A stretch of 64,000 nucleotides of DNA, taken from NCBI RefSeq assembly GCF_003336225.1, contig NZ_QPID01000004.1:124001-188000 (forward strand). The letters run 5' to 3'. The notes beneath the pieces were generated by a model. That model did no database searches and was not told where the DNA came from. It saw only the letters and a program-made list of their open reading frames with translations. The stretch comes from Corallincola holothuriorum (GTDB lineage Bacteria; Pseudomonadota; Gammaproteobacteria; Enterobacterales; Neiellaceae). A program made the translations under genes and the position numbers. Positions 8,826 to 19,271 of this stretch are shown here, piece by piece. How positions within the stretch are numbered: the stretch's first letter is position 1; each line of letters opens with the position of its first letter.

Positions 8826-9692
8826 ATGCGTTTAAACCTTAGCCTTATTGCGATAGCGCTAATAGTGAGTCAGCAGGCAAATGCTGGCGTGAGAACGTAC
8901 GCCGCGGGCTTAGAAAATAGCCAATGGGCATTGGCGAGTGATTCGCGGCTTGAATGCCGTCTAGAGCACAAGGTGCCCCATTACGGTGAAGTGAGTTTTA
9001 GTAGTAAGGCGAATAAGCTCATCAATTTGAACTTCGATTTGGATATGCGCTTGCAACCGGCCAAGAAAACCCCTGTGGCTTTGCGTTCGGTACCGCCAAG
9101 TTGGAAACCTGGATTACCTACTGCGCGCATAGGCAAGACAACCCTTTATCGCCAGTTTGAAGGTCGAGTGGATCAACAAAGTGCTTGGGTTATGTTGCAT
9201 GAGTTGGAGAAGGGGATGCAGCCCACGCTCTATTACAGCGATTGGAACCAACGCAACGATGAGGTTGCGGTTGGTCTCTCCGCTGTCAATTTCCGTCAGC
9301 AATACTATGACTTCCTTAGCTGTGTTGATAATTTGCTGCCATACAGCTTCGATGATATCTCCTATACGGTACTGAATTATCAGTCCAATAGTGACAAATT
9401 GAATAAAGAGTCGCAGCGTAAGCTGGAGATGATTGGTGAATACCTGAAGCTTGCACCAACGATCGAGTTAGTATTGGTTGATGCGTACAGCGATAGTTAT
9501 GGTGGACGCTGGCACAATGAGCAGCTTTCTATTAAGCGGGCGCAATCGATCAAAGACTACCTTAAAGAGCAGGGGCTTGATGATAAGCGGATCCGTACAG
9601 AAGGGCATGGTGAGAAACGTCATATTGCAACCAACGAAACAACGATTGGTAGAAATACTAACCGACGGGTTGTGATCCGTATGAGTCGTTAA
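8826..9692 (+). CDS. motY: Sodium-type flagellar motor component MotY
   Basis: The 288-residue protein starts with a signal peptide (MRLNLSLIAIALIVSQQANA) and ends with an OmpA-like peptidoglycan-binding domain from about residue 175 (TVLNYQSNSDKLN, then EGHGEKRHIATNETTIGRNTNRRV). Length and layout match Vibrio MotY, a periplasmic T-ring component that anchors the PomAB/MotX stator of Na+-driven flagella. The neighbour rnt and the perfect sigma-28 promoter support the call over a generic OmpA family label. A terminator follows. Confidence 0.92.
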   Translation: MRLNLSLIAIALIVSQQANAGVRTYAAGLENSQWALASDSRLECRLEHKVPHYGEVSFSSKANKLINLNFDLDMRLQPAKKTPVALRSVPPSWKPGLPTARIGKTTLYRQFEGRVDQQSAWVMLHELEKGMQPTLYYSDWNQRNDEVAVGLSAVNFRQQYYDFLSCVDNLLPYSFDDISYTVLNYQSNSDKLNKESQRKLEMIGEYLKLAPTIELVLVDAYSDSYGGRWHNEQLSIKRAQSIKDYLKEQGLDDKRIRTEGHGEKRHIATNETTIGRNTNRRVVIRMSR

Positions 9693-9727
9693 GACCGTTC
9701 ATTTCCGCTCTACTACCGTAGATAAGC

Positions 9728-9754
9728 AAAAGCCCCGATATTTCGGGGCTTTTT
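9728..9754 (+). terminator. Rho-independent terminator of motY
   Basis: AGCCCCGA / TCGGGGCT stem with a four-base loop, flanked by A and T runs, between two converging genes. Confidence 0.9.
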
Positions 9755-9775
9755 CGTGTTGTATTGGGCGGACTA

Positions 9776-10831
9776 TTACTGCTTGGTTTCCATTAGTGTG
9801 ATGACTTTGCCATCACGCAGAATCGTTAGCACTAAGGGATCTTTTTTCTCCATGGCTTGCATCGTTTCACGCACGTTAAACAGTGACTCTTCGTCACGGA
9901 TCTCAATGCCATTCACCGCCAGTAATACATCGCCCCCCAGCAGCAGGGTTCTGCCCATCACTTTGACTGGTAAGCGTCCTGGTCGCAGGCCGATCAGATC
10001 CGTTGGTGAGAAGGGCACGACCTGTTGCACTAAAGCGCCATAGCCCTGTGGAATATTCAGTACCCGCGCCAGTTCCGGAGTTAGCGGTAAAGCTGTTAGA
10101 CCAGCATAGGGCAGGGTACCTTCGTCAATAATTGCCTGAACCGTTTGTGTAGCAACAGCAAAGCCTAAGCCTTCGAAGCCACCACTCTGACTCAAAATGC
10201 GGCTGACAATACCGATCACCTCACCTTGCATATTAAACATCGGGCCACCTGAGTTGCCTTTGTTTATTGCCGCGTCGGTCTGCAGGAATACCGGGGTGAT
10301 ATTACGAGATACCTTTTCTGGGCCTTCTCTTCTGCCGCTAACATAGCCGACAGATAGGCTGTGACTGACACCGTAAGGGGCACCGATCACCATGATCCGC
10401 TCACCGATCCTGAGGGTTTTTGAATCGCCTATTTTTACCGGTTTAATCCCCTCTGGTACTTTGTCGAGCTTGAGCATCGCGAGATCTGCTTTGTGTTCGA
10501 TCCAAAGGATTTTGGCGAAACTTATATCACCATTCGTGAAAATGACTTTCACCTCTGTGGCTGTATCGACCACGTGGGCTGCTGTCAGCACCTTGCCTGA
10601 ATCGGAAATCAGCACACCTGAGCCGAGACCGTTACTACTTGTTCTGTTGCCGGTCTTTTCCGTTTGAATGGCTTTCACATGCAGTTCAACCACACTGTCG
10701 TTGACCTTGGCGAAAATATTGGCGACATCGTCTTCACCAGCATTGCTGGCACAGGCGGTAAGTAACATCACAATCGCCATGATGAGCAGAGAGGGCAGCG
10801 TGGTGTTTTTTCGTTGTAAAGCGAGTTCCAT
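9776..10831 (-). CDS. Trypsin-like serine protease with PDZ domain, lipoprotein (DegP/DegS-like)
   Basis: The 351-residue protein has a lipoprotein signal with lipobox LLTAC (Cys27). The S1C protease domain carries the full triad: His86 in LTAAHVV, Asp116 in HKADLAM, Ser194 in NKGNSGGP. A single PDZ-like domain follows from about residue 240 (LLGGDVLLAVNGIEI). It is predicted to be a periplasmic, membrane-anchored quality-control protease. A lipid anchor instead of the DegS membrane helix is less usual. The ATG overlaps the gloA stop (TAATG), so the two are likely coupled. Confidence 0.88.
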   Translation of the reverse strand: MELALQRKNTTLPSLLIMAIVMLLTACASNAGEDDVANIFAKVNDSVVELHVKAIQTEKTGNRTSSNGLGSGVLISDSGKVLTAAHVVDTATEVKVIFTNGDISFAKILWIEHKADLAMLKLDKVPEGIKPVKIGDSKTLRIGERIMVIGAPYGVSHSLSVGYVSGRREGPEKVSRNITPVFLQTDAAINKGNSGGPMFNMQGEVIGIVSRILSQSGGFEGLGFAVATQTVQAIIDEGTLPYAGLTALPLTPELARVLNIPQGYGALVQQVVPFSPTDLIGLRPGRLPVKVMGRTLLLGGDVLLAVNGIEIRDEESLFNVRETMQAMEKKDPLVLTILRDGKVITLMETKQ

Positions 10832-11238
10832 TAGTTGCCCAACCCTTTTCCGGCGAACTTCTTGTTAATCAACTCGATCTTGTAACCATCGGGATCTTCA
10901 ACAAATGCAATTTCGGTTGTTCCGCCTTTTACCGGACCTGGCTCTCGGGTGATATTTCCGCCAGCGGTACGGATCTTTTCACAGGCTCCATAAATATCAT
11001 CCACTTCAATGGCGATATGGCCAAATGCTGAGCCTAAGTCATATTGGTCGGTGCCCCAGTTATAAGTTAGCTCTAAGACTGCACCGCTACGTTCATCACC
11101 GTAACCAACAAAGGCGAGGGTGTATTTGTACTCTTCATTGTCAGATTGTCTAATTAGATCCATCTCCAGTACGCCAGTATAGAAATCGATAGAGCGTTGA
11201 AGATCACCGACACGAAGCATGGTATGAAGAATGCGCAT
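10831..11238 (-). CDS. gloA: Lactoylglutathione lyase (glyoxalase I)
   Basis: GloA isomerises the hemithioacetal of methylglyoxal and glutathione to S-lactoylglutathione. At 135 residues it has the bacterial length. Predicted metal ligands are His5 ([10 protein letters not shown]), Glu56 ([10 protein letters not shown]), His74 ([10 protein letters not shown]) and Glu122 (DGYKIELI). AGGAG precedes the ATG. It is the first gene of a two-gene unit with the protease. Confidence 0.96.
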   Translation of the reverse strand: MRILHTMLRVGDLQRSIDFYTGVLEMDLIRQSDNEEYKYTLAFVGYGDERSGAVLELTYNWGTDQYDLGSAFGHIAIEVDDIYGACEKIRTAGGNITREPGPVKGGTTEIAFVEDPDGYKIELINKKFAGKGLGN

Positions 11239-11639
11239 CTGAAACTCCTGATATCAGCCGTTTCCAAGACAATACAGTTTGGTAATGAAAACGAATTGTT
11301 AACTTTAGGTAGCTAAGGATACTCGATATTGTGTTATCTCCCTACCTGAGTCTCGTGTTTATTTCTTGGCTTAAAGTGTGCTGGAAATGCGGGGTGATGA
11401 TACGGTTCCTAATTATGTGAAGTGAGATTTATCTATACCATTCATTTGGTTGAGGGAAAGTGGTCAGCTGACGAGTGGACTGGCGCTGGGTTATCGGTAA
11501 TTTCGGGCGTGTAGAGTCATGTGCGTATGAGTTTAACTATCGGGTAGGCTGTAACATTTTGGCGGTGAATTACAAAATTTTAACGACTAATCTTCTCCAG
11601 AGGCAGTTGCTAGCAGGTGATTAGCCGTTAGCTCGGCAC
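11239..11639. other. Intergenic region between nth and gloA
   Basis: About 400 bases carry no convincing gene. The part next to 11239 should contain the gloA promoter, and the far end the 3' end of the rnf-nth transcript, but I see no clear terminator hairpin or known operator. Confidence 0.5.
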
Positions 11640-12275
11640 TTAGATCTCTGTTTTCTCCTTGTATTCACAGAGGTCTTCTATGATACAGCTGCCGCAGCGT
11701 GGTTTACGGGCGATACAGGTGTAACGGCCGTGGAGGATCAGCCAATGGTGAACATCAACCTTAAACTCTTTTGGTACGACCTTCAGCAGCTTATTTTCTA
11801 CCTCAACAACATTTTTACCTTTGGCAAAACCGGTGCGGTTACTGACCCGGAAAATGTGAGTGTCTACGGCAATAGTGGGCCAACCAAATGCTGTGTTGAG
11901 GACAACGTTGGCAGTTTTTCGACCAACCCCCGGCAAGGCTTCCAGTGCATCGCGGTCTTCAGGTACCTCGCCATTATGCAGTGATAACAGCATCTGGCAG
12001 GCTTTAAAGACATTTTCCGCTTTAGAATTATATAAGCCGATGGTTTTGATATAGGCCTTCAGACCATCAACACCAAGATCCACAATAGCTTGTGGTGTAT
12101 TGGCCACAGGAAACAGCTTGTCGGTGGCTTTATTGACACTGACATCTGTGGCTTGTGCTGATAGCGTGACGGCCACCAGTAACTCAAACGGTGTGGAGAA
12201 ATTTAATTCTGTTGTCGGCTCCGGGTTATCGTCGCGGAGGCGCACTAAAATTTGCTGGCGTTTATCTTTATTCAT
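11640..12275 (-). CDS. nth: Endonuclease III
   Basis: This base-excision DNA glycosylase/AP lyase removes oxidised pyrimidines. The 211-residue protein has the helix-hairpin-helix [14 protein letters not shown] with the catalytic Lys near 120, the catalytic Asp in AVDTHIFRV near 138, and the C-terminal [4Fe-4S] cysteines in [17 protein letters not shown]. Its ATG overlaps the rnfE stop by ATGA, so it is the last gene of the rnf operon, an order common in gammaproteobacteria. Confidence 0.97.
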   Translation of the reverse strand: MNKDKRQQILVRLRDDNPEPTTELNFSTPFELLVAVTLSAQATDVSVNKATDKLFPVANTPQAIVDLGVDGLKAYIKTIGLYNSKAENVFKACQMLLSLHNGEVPEDRDALEALPGVGRKTANVVLNTAFGWPTIAVDTHIFRVSNRTGFAKGKNVVEVENKLLKVVPKEFKVDVHHWLILHGRYTCIARKPRCGSCIIEDLCEYKEKTEI

Positions 12276-12979
12276 GACTGTGTTTGATTCGCTGTGACTC
12301 TGGCGCGCTCAGCTTTCATCACCGGCGTTTTCTGTTTTAGGCGTTTTTCGACATGGGCGTCGATAAGGTTCTTCAACGCGATCAATAAGCCCATACCGAG
12401 AAATGCGCCAGGTGCCAGGATCGCGAGTAGAAAGTGGCTATCGACTTGGAACACTTCAATGCGCAACGCATGGGCCCAACTACCGAGCAGCATCTCCATG
12501 CCGTCAAATAGGGTACCTTGACCAAGGAGCTCCCTTAGACCACCGAGGACGACCAATACCAAGGTGAAACCCACGCCCATCATCAAACCATCCAGAGCTG
12601 CCATCGGTACACTGTTTTTTGAGGCGTAAGCCTCGGCTCGGCCAATGATCACGCAGTTGGTAACAATGAGCGGGATAAAGATACCAAGTGATTGGTAAAG
12701 TCCGTATGTGTAGGCATTCATTAGCAGTTGAATGCAGGTGACATAGGCGGCAATAATCATCACAAAAACTGGGATCCGTATTTCGCTCGGTACCCAGTTC
12801 CTGACGACGGCAACAGAGATATTGGAGCCAACTAACACCAGCAACGTAGCTAGACCTAAGCCCAATCCATTAGTAACAGAGGCGGTTACGGCGAGTAACG
12901 GACATAAACCAAGTAACTGCACTAAACCAGGGTTGTTCTTCCACAACCCTTGCCAGATAACCTCTTTGACTTCACTCAT
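12272..12979 (-). CDS. rnfE: Rnf complex subunit E
   Basis: This hydrophobic subunit of the electron-transport-coupled Rnf complex is 235 residues from [20 protein letters not shown], the family N-terminus. ATG 12979 overlaps the rnfG stop as ATGA; the frame extends five codons upstream without support. It has six membrane helices and the paired RnfA/RnfE-type motif [17 protein letters not shown], with a Cys proposed to help hold a cluster inside the membrane. It is translationally coupled to rnfG and nth. Confidence 0.95.
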   Translation of the reverse strand: MSEVKEVIWQGLWKNNPGLVQLLGLCPLLAVTASVTNGLGLGLATLLVLVGSNISVAVVRNWVPSEIRIPVFVMIIAAYVTCIQLLMNAYTYGLYQSLGIFIPLIVTNCVIIGRAEAYASKNSVPMAALDGLMMGVGFTLVLVVLGGLRELLGQGTLFDGMEMLLGSWAHALRIEVFQVDSHFLLAILAPGAFLGMGLLIALKNLIDAHVEKRLKQKTPVMKAERARVTANQTQS

Positions 12980-13614
12980 GATGGCTCTCCGCAACGGGTT
13001 GCTTGGGTAAACAGGCGTTCACGATTGAGCTGATAGTAGAGCAGTGTATTTCTCACTGCTTTGACTACAGCTCTTGGCGTGATGGTGGCGCCTGTAAACT
13101 GGTCGAACTCGCCGCCATCCTTCTTCACCTTCCAGGCTGGATCCGTTTCATCAACCAGTTTTTGTTGGTCAAAACTCATCACCCATTTACTTTTACGCAA
13201 CTCGATCTTATCGCCAAGCCCCGGTGTCTCTTTATGGCTAAGCACCCTGACGCCGGCAACTGTACCGTCACTAAGAATACCCACAATGATATCGATAGCG
13301 CCGTTGTAGCCATCTGGCGCAGTCGTTTCGATAGCAATGCCGACGGGTTCTTCATTGAAGCGGGCAATAAATGCTCGTTGTGCTGTTTTTCGGCCGAGAA
13401 ATTGGTGATTAGTGACTTCGATGCACTCTTTATACAGGTCGTTATTGTAGCTGCCTGCAGGAAACAGGTGTTCCAGAGTGGTTATTAGTTGTTGTTGTTC
13501 CTGACGTTCGATTTGAGGCGCCGTAAAATGATTGGTTGCGGCGACAAGCGCAGTGGTGACCAGCGCAAACAATGCCAAGATCAGTCCGTTCTTACCGATC
13601 GGTAGGAGGTTCAT
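12976..13614 (-). CDS. rnfG: Rnf complex subunit G (covalent FMN subunit)
   Basis: The 212-residue protein has one N-terminal membrane helix ([21 protein letters not shown]) and a periplasmic FMN-binding domain. The flavinylation motif is [11 protein letters not shown] near residue 175, where the second Thr is the expected FMN attachment site. The domain also contains GLGDKIEL. Overlaps of four bases on both sides (with rnfD and rnfE) show a tight operon. Confidence 0.95.
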   Translation of the reverse strand: MNLLPIGKNGLILALFALVTTALVAATNHFTAPQIERQEQQQLITTLEHLFPAGSYNNDLYKECIEVTNHQFLGRKTAQRAFIARFNEEPVGIAIETTAPDGYNGAIDIIVGILSDGTVAGVRVLSHKETPGLGDKIELRKSKWVMSFDQQKLVDETDPAWKVKKDGGEFDQFTGATITPRAVVKAVRNTLLYYQLNRERLFTQATRCGEPS

Positions 13615-14675
13615 TGCTTGTTCTCCATGCCGTGGCCGTATGTACGTGGCTGGGTATAGTAGTCAATCAAAGGTACGCACATATTCGCTAATAATACGGC
13701 AAACGCGAAGCCATCTGGGTAGCCACCGTGTGTTCTGATCAGATAAACCAATACGCCAATTAGGCCGCCATATATCAGTCGCCCTTTGACTGTTGTGCTG
13801 GCCGATACAGGGTCGGTTGCTATAAAGAATGCACCGAGCATGGCTGCGCCACTGAACAGATGAAAAATGGGGCTGGCAGTGGTGTCTGGGCTGAGCAGAA
13901 AGCTGATAAATGCAGCGCTAAATAGGCCAGCGAGAACGCCTACGGGAATATGCCAACGGATAACGCTTTGCTTTAGTAATAGGCACCCGCCAGCTAAGTA
14001 GGCGAGGTTAACCCATTCCCAGCCAACTCCTGCAAGCATGCCTTGGGGCTGCCGAGCGAAGCTTTCGCTACTGGTAAATCCTTGTGTCAGGTCGGTTTTA
14101 AAACTGTCGAGGGGGGTTGCCGCGGTAACACCGTCGATGCCCGCTAGGATCTGAGCCAGACTATAACCTTCGCTACTGAAACCGGTAAAAATCAGCATCG
14201 CGGCATCAATGAAACCATAACCATGTTCGCCGAAACTGGTGACCGGATGCCAGGTCGTCATCTCTAATGGGAAAGAGATTAACAACATCACATAAGCGGC
14301 CATCGCCGGATTGAACAGGTTGTAGCCTAAGCCGCCATAAAGCTGCTTCACCATAATGATGGCAAAGGCCGTGCCGATAACAACGATCCACCAAGGCGCC
14401 AGTGGTGGAATGCTGATCCCGATCAGCAGCCCTGTGAGCATTGCGCTGTGATCTGTCAATGCCGGTGCGGCTGGTCGATGTCTGAGCTTTAGCACCAAGT
14501 ATTCACTGACTAACGCTGTGCCTATGGCCAACAGCACTTGCCAGATCACCCCGGCGCCAAAAAACCAATACTGTGCAGCTATTCCCGGGATCGTCGCCAG
14601 CATGACCCACCGCATCAATGTTGCTGTACGCATCTGTATGCGTTGATGGGGAGAGGCTGCTATTTTGAATGACAT
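13611..14675 (-). CDS. rnfD: Rnf complex subunit D
   Basis: The 354-residue multi-spanning membrane subunit resembles NqrB/RnfD. Characteristic segments are [20 protein letters not shown] at the start and [15 protein letters not shown]. The segment [12 protein letters not shown] near residue 190 is the likely site of covalent FMN. It overlaps rnfG by four bases and starts three bases after rnfC. It is expected to be part of the ion-translocating channel. Confidence 0.95.
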   Translation of the reverse strand: MSFKIAASPHQRIQMRTATLMRWVMLATIPGIAAQYWFFGAGVIWQVLLAIGTALVSEYLVLKLRHRPAAPALTDHSAMLTGLLIGISIPPLAPWWIVVIGTAFAIIMVKQLYGGLGYNLFNPAMAAYVMLLISFPLEMTTWHPVTSFGEHGYGFIDAAMLIFTGFSSEGYSLAQILAGIDGVTAATPLDSFKTDLTQGFTSSESFARQPQGMLAGVGWEWVNLAYLAGGCLLLKQSVIRWHIPVGVLAGLFSAAFISFLLSPDTTASPIFHLFSGAAMLGAFFIATDPVSASTTVKGRLIYGGLIGVLVYLIRTHGGYPDGFAFAVLLANMCVPLIDYYTQPRTYGHGMENKQ

Positions 14676-14678
14676 GGC

Positions 14679-16940
14679 TTACTTGTCTCCCGGCGAATCA
14701 TCGGTTGCTTGTTCACTGCTTGCTGCTTGCTGATTTTTTTGTGCCTCTTGGCGTGCCAGCGCCTTTGCTTTTGCTTTCGCTACAGCGGCGGCAATAGCTG
14801 CTTGTTTTGAATCAGGTTCATCTTGTTTTACATCGGAGTTGCTTGGCTCATCAGCTGTGTATTGTGCCTGTTTTTTTGCTTCAGCCTTGGCTTTCGCCCT
14901 AGCCACAGCAGCAGCGACGGCGGCTTTCTTTGCTGCTTTGGCGGCATCGCTATCTTCAATTGTTGCTGCGGTGGCCGTATTTTGTGTACTGTCGGCTTCA
15001 GCTATTTGCGCAGCATCGTTGCTTTTTTTAGCCTCCGCTTTTGCTTTTGCCCGCGCCACTGCGGCGGCTACTGCAGCTTTTTTAGCGTCCATAGCCTCGT
15101 TCGCGGTGCGAGCGTTGTCGACTACCTCATTATTGCTAGCTACTTCCTTGTTGTCTTGTGCCTCTTTTCTGGCTTCAGCTTTGGCTTTTGCTCTGGCGAC
15201 AGCGGCTGCGACGGTGGTTTTGGTGTTATCCGCAGAATGGGCTGCATCTGTTGTTGCGCTGCTGTCTTTCTGACTACTCTGCGCTACCTTCTCGGCGCGA
15301 CGTTGAGCCGCCTGCGCTTTTCGTTGCTCTCGGGCATCGATGGCTTGCTGATTATCAGGGACTAGATTGCCTTGTGCATCGACGCTTGCTTTGGCGTCTG
15401 CTACTTCCGTTGTTTGCTTTGACTTTACTCTGGCAAGTGCCGCGGCGACGGCGTCTTGTGCACCCTGACGTCCTGCGACGGCGGCTTGTCGTTTGGCGAC
15501 CGCTTCTCGGTGTTTGGCTTCCCTTGCGAGTTTTTCCTGTTCCAGTCGTTCATTTCTTGCTTCGAAACGTATTCTGGCTTTCTCTGATTTCAGCGCATCC
15601 GCGTCATGTTGCCGTAGTTCTGACTTTGCCTTGCGATAATAGTGAACTAAAGGGATCTCGGAAGGGCAAACATAAGCGCAGGCACCACACTCAATGCAGT
15701 CAAATAGCTTATATTCCCGCGCTTTCTCCAATTCATGATGACTGCTGTACCAGAACAATTGTTGCGGTAGCAATGACGCTGGACATGCATCTGCGCATTG
15801 ACCGCAGCGTATACATGGCATCTCCTTGCCAGCCAAGGGCAGCTCATTTTCACTGGGTGCCAGGATGCAGTTACTGATTTTTACTAAGGGGATGTTGGCA
15901 TGGGGGAGCGTAAAGCCCATCATTGGGCCGCCCATGATTATCCGTCGTCCATGCTTTGATTGGTAATTGGCTTGCTCTAACAGGTGGCGTACCGGCGTAC
16001 CGAAATGTGCCCAATAATTGCCCGGTTGGCCGACCGCGTCGCCAGTCACGGTGACGACGCGCTCAAGTAGTGGTTCACCATCATAAATGGCCCGTTTGAT
16101 GGCAAACGTAGTGCCAACGTTGTGCATTACTACACCCGCGTCGTAAGGCAATCCATCCGATGGTACTTCTCTACCTGTAAGCAGTTGTACTAATTGTTTC
16201 TCACCACCAGAGGGATATTTGGTGGGGATAGCTCGCACTTCTACATTTAGCGTTGATGTCGCTTCTGTGATGGCGGTAATAGCTTGTTGCTTGTCATCTT
16301 CGATACCCACTAGTACCAGCTTGGGTCTGAGGATATGAACCAATAGCTCAATACCTAACGCGATCTCTCGTGCATGCTCTCTCATTAGCATGTCATCACA
16401 GCTGATGTAGGGCTCACATTCCGCGCCATTGATGATTAGAAACTCAATCTCTTCGGGTGCGCCGCTTAGCTTTCTTGCGGCGGGAAAGCCCGCGCCGCCT
16501 AAGCCTGCAATACCAGCATCCGCTATATGCTGTATTAGGCGCTTAGCCGGTTGTTGTAACGGGTTGTCGATAGGTGTCTTTGTTACCCATGCCTCATCCC
16601 CGTCGGGGCGCATGACCAATGTTGGCTCTGGCAAGGCGGAAGGGTGTGCACTGGGGTAATCGGTGATCGCCTCAACTTTTCCTGAGGTGGGTGCATGGAT
16701 AGGCAATGCGCCTTGCTCACCCGTGGTGAGTTGCTGACCTTTTTTAACGCTATCGCCAACCGCAACCAAGAGGCGGCCGCCACGACCGATATGCTGCTTT
16801 AACGGCAGGTAAAGGTGATCTGGTAGGGGAAAACGCTTGATAGGATGAGCCGTCGATACCTCTTTGCGTATGGGGGGATGAATACCGCCGGGGAAGTCCC
16901 AGAGTTTGCCTTCTTTAACGAGCTCAAAGGTTGTCTCCAT
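14679..16940 (-). CDS. rnfC: Rnf complex subunit C with long Ala/Lys repeat tail
   Basis: From ATG 16940 (METTFELVKEGKLWDFPGG) the protein is 753 residues. It has an NADH/FMN-binding core and two [4Fe-4S] motifs, CIRCGQCADACP and CIECGACAYVCP, near residues 365-420. After about residue 480 the chain turns into a charged, Ala/Lys-rich region with five imperfect copies of an AAVAAAVARAKAKAEA-type unit separated by acidic, Ser/Thr-rich linkers. Such tails occur in other gammaproteobacterial RnfC proteins and vary in length. The open frame upstream of 16940 lies inside rnfB and is not the start. Confidence 0.95.
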   Translation of the reverse strand: METTFELVKEGKLWDFPGGIHPPIRKEVSTAHPIKRFPLPDHLYLPLKQHIGRGGRLLVAVGDSVKKGQQLTTGEQGALPIHAPTSGKVEAITDYPSAHPSALPEPTLVMRPDGDEAWVTKTPIDNPLQQPAKRLIQHIADAGIAGLGGAGFPAARKLSGAPEEIEFLIINGAECEPYISCDDMLMREHAREIALGIELLVHILRPKLVLVGIEDDKQQAITAITEATSTLNVEVRAIPTKYPSGGEKQLVQLLTGREVPSDGLPYDAGVVMHNVGTTFAIKRAIYDGEPLLERVVTVTGDAVGQPGNYWAHFGTPVRHLLEQANYQSKHGRRIIMGGPMMGFTLPHANIPLVKISNCILAPSENELPLAGKEMPCIRCGQCADACPASLLPQQLFWYSSHHELEKAREYKLFDCIECGACAYVCPSEIPLVHYYRKAKSELRQHDADALKSEKARIRFEARNERLEQEKLAREAKHREAVAKRQAAVAGRQGAQDAVAAALARVKSKQTTEVADAKASVDAQGNLVPDNQQAIDAREQRKAQAAQRRAEKVAQSSQKDSSATTDAAHSADNTKTTVAAAVARAKAKAEARKEAQDNKEVASNNEVVDNARTANEAMDAKKAAVAAAVARAKAKAEAKKSNDAAQIAEADSTQNTATAATIEDSDAAKAAKKAAVAAAVARAKAKAEAKKQAQYTADEPSNSDVKQDEPDSKQAAIAAAVAKAKAKALARQEAQKNQQAASSEQATDDSPGDK

Positions 16941-16942
16941 AC

Positions 16943-17500
16943 TTACTCCACCACTCGTACAGGAATGGCTTTCAGATCCCATTTCCAATTAGTTGTTGTC
17001 TGTTTTATTGGTCGCATCTCAATGCAATCGACAGGGCAGGGTTCTACGCACAGATCGCAGCCTGTGCACTCATCGGCAATAATTGTGTGCATCTGTTTGG
17101 CTGCGCCGAGGATCGCGTCGACTGGACAGGCTTGAATACACTTAGTGCAGCCGATACATTCAGCTTCGCGAATGAAAGCAACTTTTTTAACCTCTTCTTC
17201 ACCATGAGCAGCATCGAGGGGCTTTGCTTCCTTACCTGTCAGATCTGCCAGTTTTTGAATGGTGGCTTCACCGCCCGGTGGGCACTTATTAATATCATCA
17301 CCGTTGGCGATCGCTTCAGCGTAAGGGCGACAGCCAGGGTAACCACATTGCCCGCACTGGGTTTGTGGCAATATGGCATCAATCTGCTCGACAATAGGGT
17401 CTTGTTCAACTTTGAAGCGCACTGCAGCGAGTCCGAGCAACGCACCAAATATCAAAGCGATAATCACTAAGGCGGTCACGGCTATTAGGATCCCAGTCAT
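16943..17500 (-). CDS. rnfB: Rnf complex subunit B (ferredoxin-like)
   Basis: The 185-residue protein has an N-terminal membrane helix, the Cys cluster motif [16 protein letters not shown], and two ferredoxin-type [4Fe-4S] motifs, [12 protein letters not shown] and [12 protein letters not shown]. It is the likely electron entry or exit point opposite RnfC. It ends two bases before rnfC and begins 10 bases after rnfA. Confidence 0.96.
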   Translation of the reverse strand: MTGILIAVTALVIIALIFGALLGLAAVRFKVEQDPIVEQIDAILPQTQCGQCGYPGCRPYAEAIANGDDINKCPPGGEATIQKLADLTGKEAKPLDAAHGEEEVKKVAFIREAECIGCTKCIQACPVDAILGAAKQMHTIIADECTGCDLCVEPCPVDCIEMRPIKQTTTNWKWDLKAIPVRVVE

Positions 17501-17510
17501 CGTCAGTCTC

Positions 17511-18092
17511 CTAAAACTTAACTAAGCCGCTGAAGCCCATAAAGGCTAACGCCATTAATCCTGCAGTGATCATGGCGATTGAAGCGCCCCGAAATGGCAG
17601 AGGAACATCGGCTGCTGCCAATCGTTCACGCATTGCAGCGAATAACACTAGCACCAGGGAAAAGCCTAATGCCGCCCCGAAGCCGTAAACAATGGATTCA
17701 ATAAAGCCATGGTTTTCATTGATATTAAGTAATGCGACACCGAGCACTGCGCAGTTAGTGGTGATTAAAGGCAAAAAGATACCTAGTAATCGATACAGTA
17801 GCGGGCTGGTTTTACGTACAACCATTTCGGTGAACTGCACGACTACAGCGATCACCAGAATAAAGCTCATGGTGCGCAGATACTCTATAGACAACGGAAC
17901 CAGTAAATACTGGTTGATGAGATAGCTGCAAGTTGATGCGAGGGTCAGAACGAAAGTCGTGGCCAATGACATGCCAATAGCGGTTTCAAGCTTATTGGAA
18001 ACCCCCATAAAGGGACACAAGCCAAGAAATTTGACTAGGACGAAATTGTTGACCAGTACTGTGCCGACCAATAGCAGCAGGTATTCACTCAT
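17511..18092 (-). CDS. rnfA: Rnf complex subunit A
   Basis: The 193-residue, six-helix membrane protein contains [21 protein letters not shown], the RnfA counterpart of the RnfE motif. It is the first gene of rnfABCDGE-nth. The complex couples NADH/ferredoxin electron transfer to Na+ or H+ movement; in enterobacteria the homologous Rsx proteins keep SoxR reduced. No soxR is visible in this window. Confidence 0.96.
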   Translation of the reverse strand: MSEYLLLLVGTVLVNNFVLVKFLGLCPFMGVSNKLETAIGMSLATTFVLTLASTCSYLINQYLLVPLSIEYLRTMSFILVIAVVVQFTEMVVRKTSPLLYRLLGIFLPLITTNCAVLGVALLNINENHGFIESIVYGFGAALGFSLVLVLFAAMRERLAAADVPLPFRGASIAMITAGLMALAFMGFSGLVKF

Positions 18093-18283
18093 GCAGGCGG
18101 TGTTACCTTGGCATCTTAATGATTGAAAGTGGGCGTATTATCCGCTTTTGACACGCGCTTAACAACCGCCCCATCGTGGGGTTTTATATTGCTCGTTTTT
18201 CAACCTTTGGATGCTAATTTACGCTTTGCCTAAGGTGGCTTTTACTCTAGGATCCGCCAGTCAATTAAGTTTAGGCTATTTTC

Positions 18284-19219
18284 ATGAATCACAGATTACC
18301 CTCGTTCGCGTTGATCCTGGCGATGCTGCTTTGGGGGAGCTCGTTTATTGCGTTGAAGTATGCCATTAATGAGATGCATCCTGTATGGGTGATCTTTGGC
18401 CGAATGCTGTTAGCAACGTTCTGTTTTGCTTTGGTATTTAAAGTTGTGATGAAGTTTCGTTATCAAGCCGGTGATTGGAAACGCCTCGCCATCATGTCGC
18501 TGTGTGAACCTTGCCTCTACTTTGTACTGGAGGGAGAAGCGATGCGCCATACCTCTGCCGGGCAAGCTGGCATGATCACCGCCTTATTACCGCTATTGGT
18601 GGCAGTGATGGCTTGGTTTAGTGTCGGTGAACGGGTTAATCGAAATATGATCATCGGCTTTGCTACTGCTATTGCCGGCGTGCTCTGGTTGACTCTGGCG
18701 GGAACAGCGGATGCCCATGCGCCCAATGCATTATGGGGCAACTTTCTTGAATTTCTGGCAATGATATGTGCTGCTATCTATAGCATTAACTTGAAGCACC
18801 TTAGCAGTCGCTATCCAGCGTTGACGTTAACGGCTTTTCAAGCCTTCTGTGGGGCGATATTTTTTGCGCCAATGCTATTTTGGGTGCCAATACCAGAGAG
18901 TGTAAGCGGTCAAGCGTTGTTGGCTATCGTATATTTAGGCGTGGTGGTGACTTTAGGTGCGTATTTGCTATACAACTACGCGATATCTAAAGTTAAAGTG
19001 ACCGCCGCAGCAGGCTATGTCAACTTGATCCCCGTGTTTAGCTTGCTGTTTGCTTATTTGCTTTTAGGCGAACGTTTAAATGGCCAACAAATGGTCGCGG
19101 CAGGCGTTATTATTTTGGGTGTGGTGATCAGTCAATGGCGCATTAAGGAGAGCGCTGATGCCGTTGGAAAAATCATTGAAGATGAAAACAATACTGCGAT
19201 TGTTGCTGTAAAAGGCTAA
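18284..19219 (+). CDS. EamA/DMT family transporter
   Basis: The 311-residue protein has ten predicted membrane helices in two EamA halves. The first begins with LPSFALILAMLLWGSSFIALKYA, and the second contains NLIPVFSLLFAYLLLGERL. The family exports amino acids, metabolites or drugs; the substrate is not predictable. A 31-residue polar C-terminal tail follows the last helix. It stands upstream of the Gfo/Idh/MocA gene with a 52-bp gap. Confidence 0.88.
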   Translation: MNHRLPSFALILAMLLWGSSFIALKYAINEMHPVWVIFGRMLLATFCFALVFKVVMKFRYQAGDWKRLAIMSLCEPCLYFVLEGEAMRHTSAGQAGMITALLPLLVAVMAWFSVGERVNRNMIIGFATAIAGVLWLTLAGTADAHAPNALWGNFLEFLAMICAAIYSINLKHLSSRYPALTLTAFQAFCGAIFFAPMLFWVPIPESVSGQALLAIVYLGVVVTLGAYLLYNYAISKVKVTAAAGYVNLIPVFSLLFAYLLLGERLNGQQMVAAGVIILGVVISQWRIKESADAVGKIIEDENNTAIVAVKG

Positions 19220-19271
19220 GCTAAATCAGAAAGATAGACTTGGTATACCTGACTGAGCGGTAATTACAAAT

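Noticed and set aside
13003-13488. Plus-strand open frame of 161 residues opposite rnfG
   Set aside because: Antisense to a recognised, tightly packed operon gene.
14823-15877. Long plus-strand open frames opposite rnfC (180, 144 and 239 residues)
   Set aside because: They are antisense to the Ala/Lys repeat region; the open frames arise from its repetitive, GC-biased codons and show no ribosome sites or domain features.
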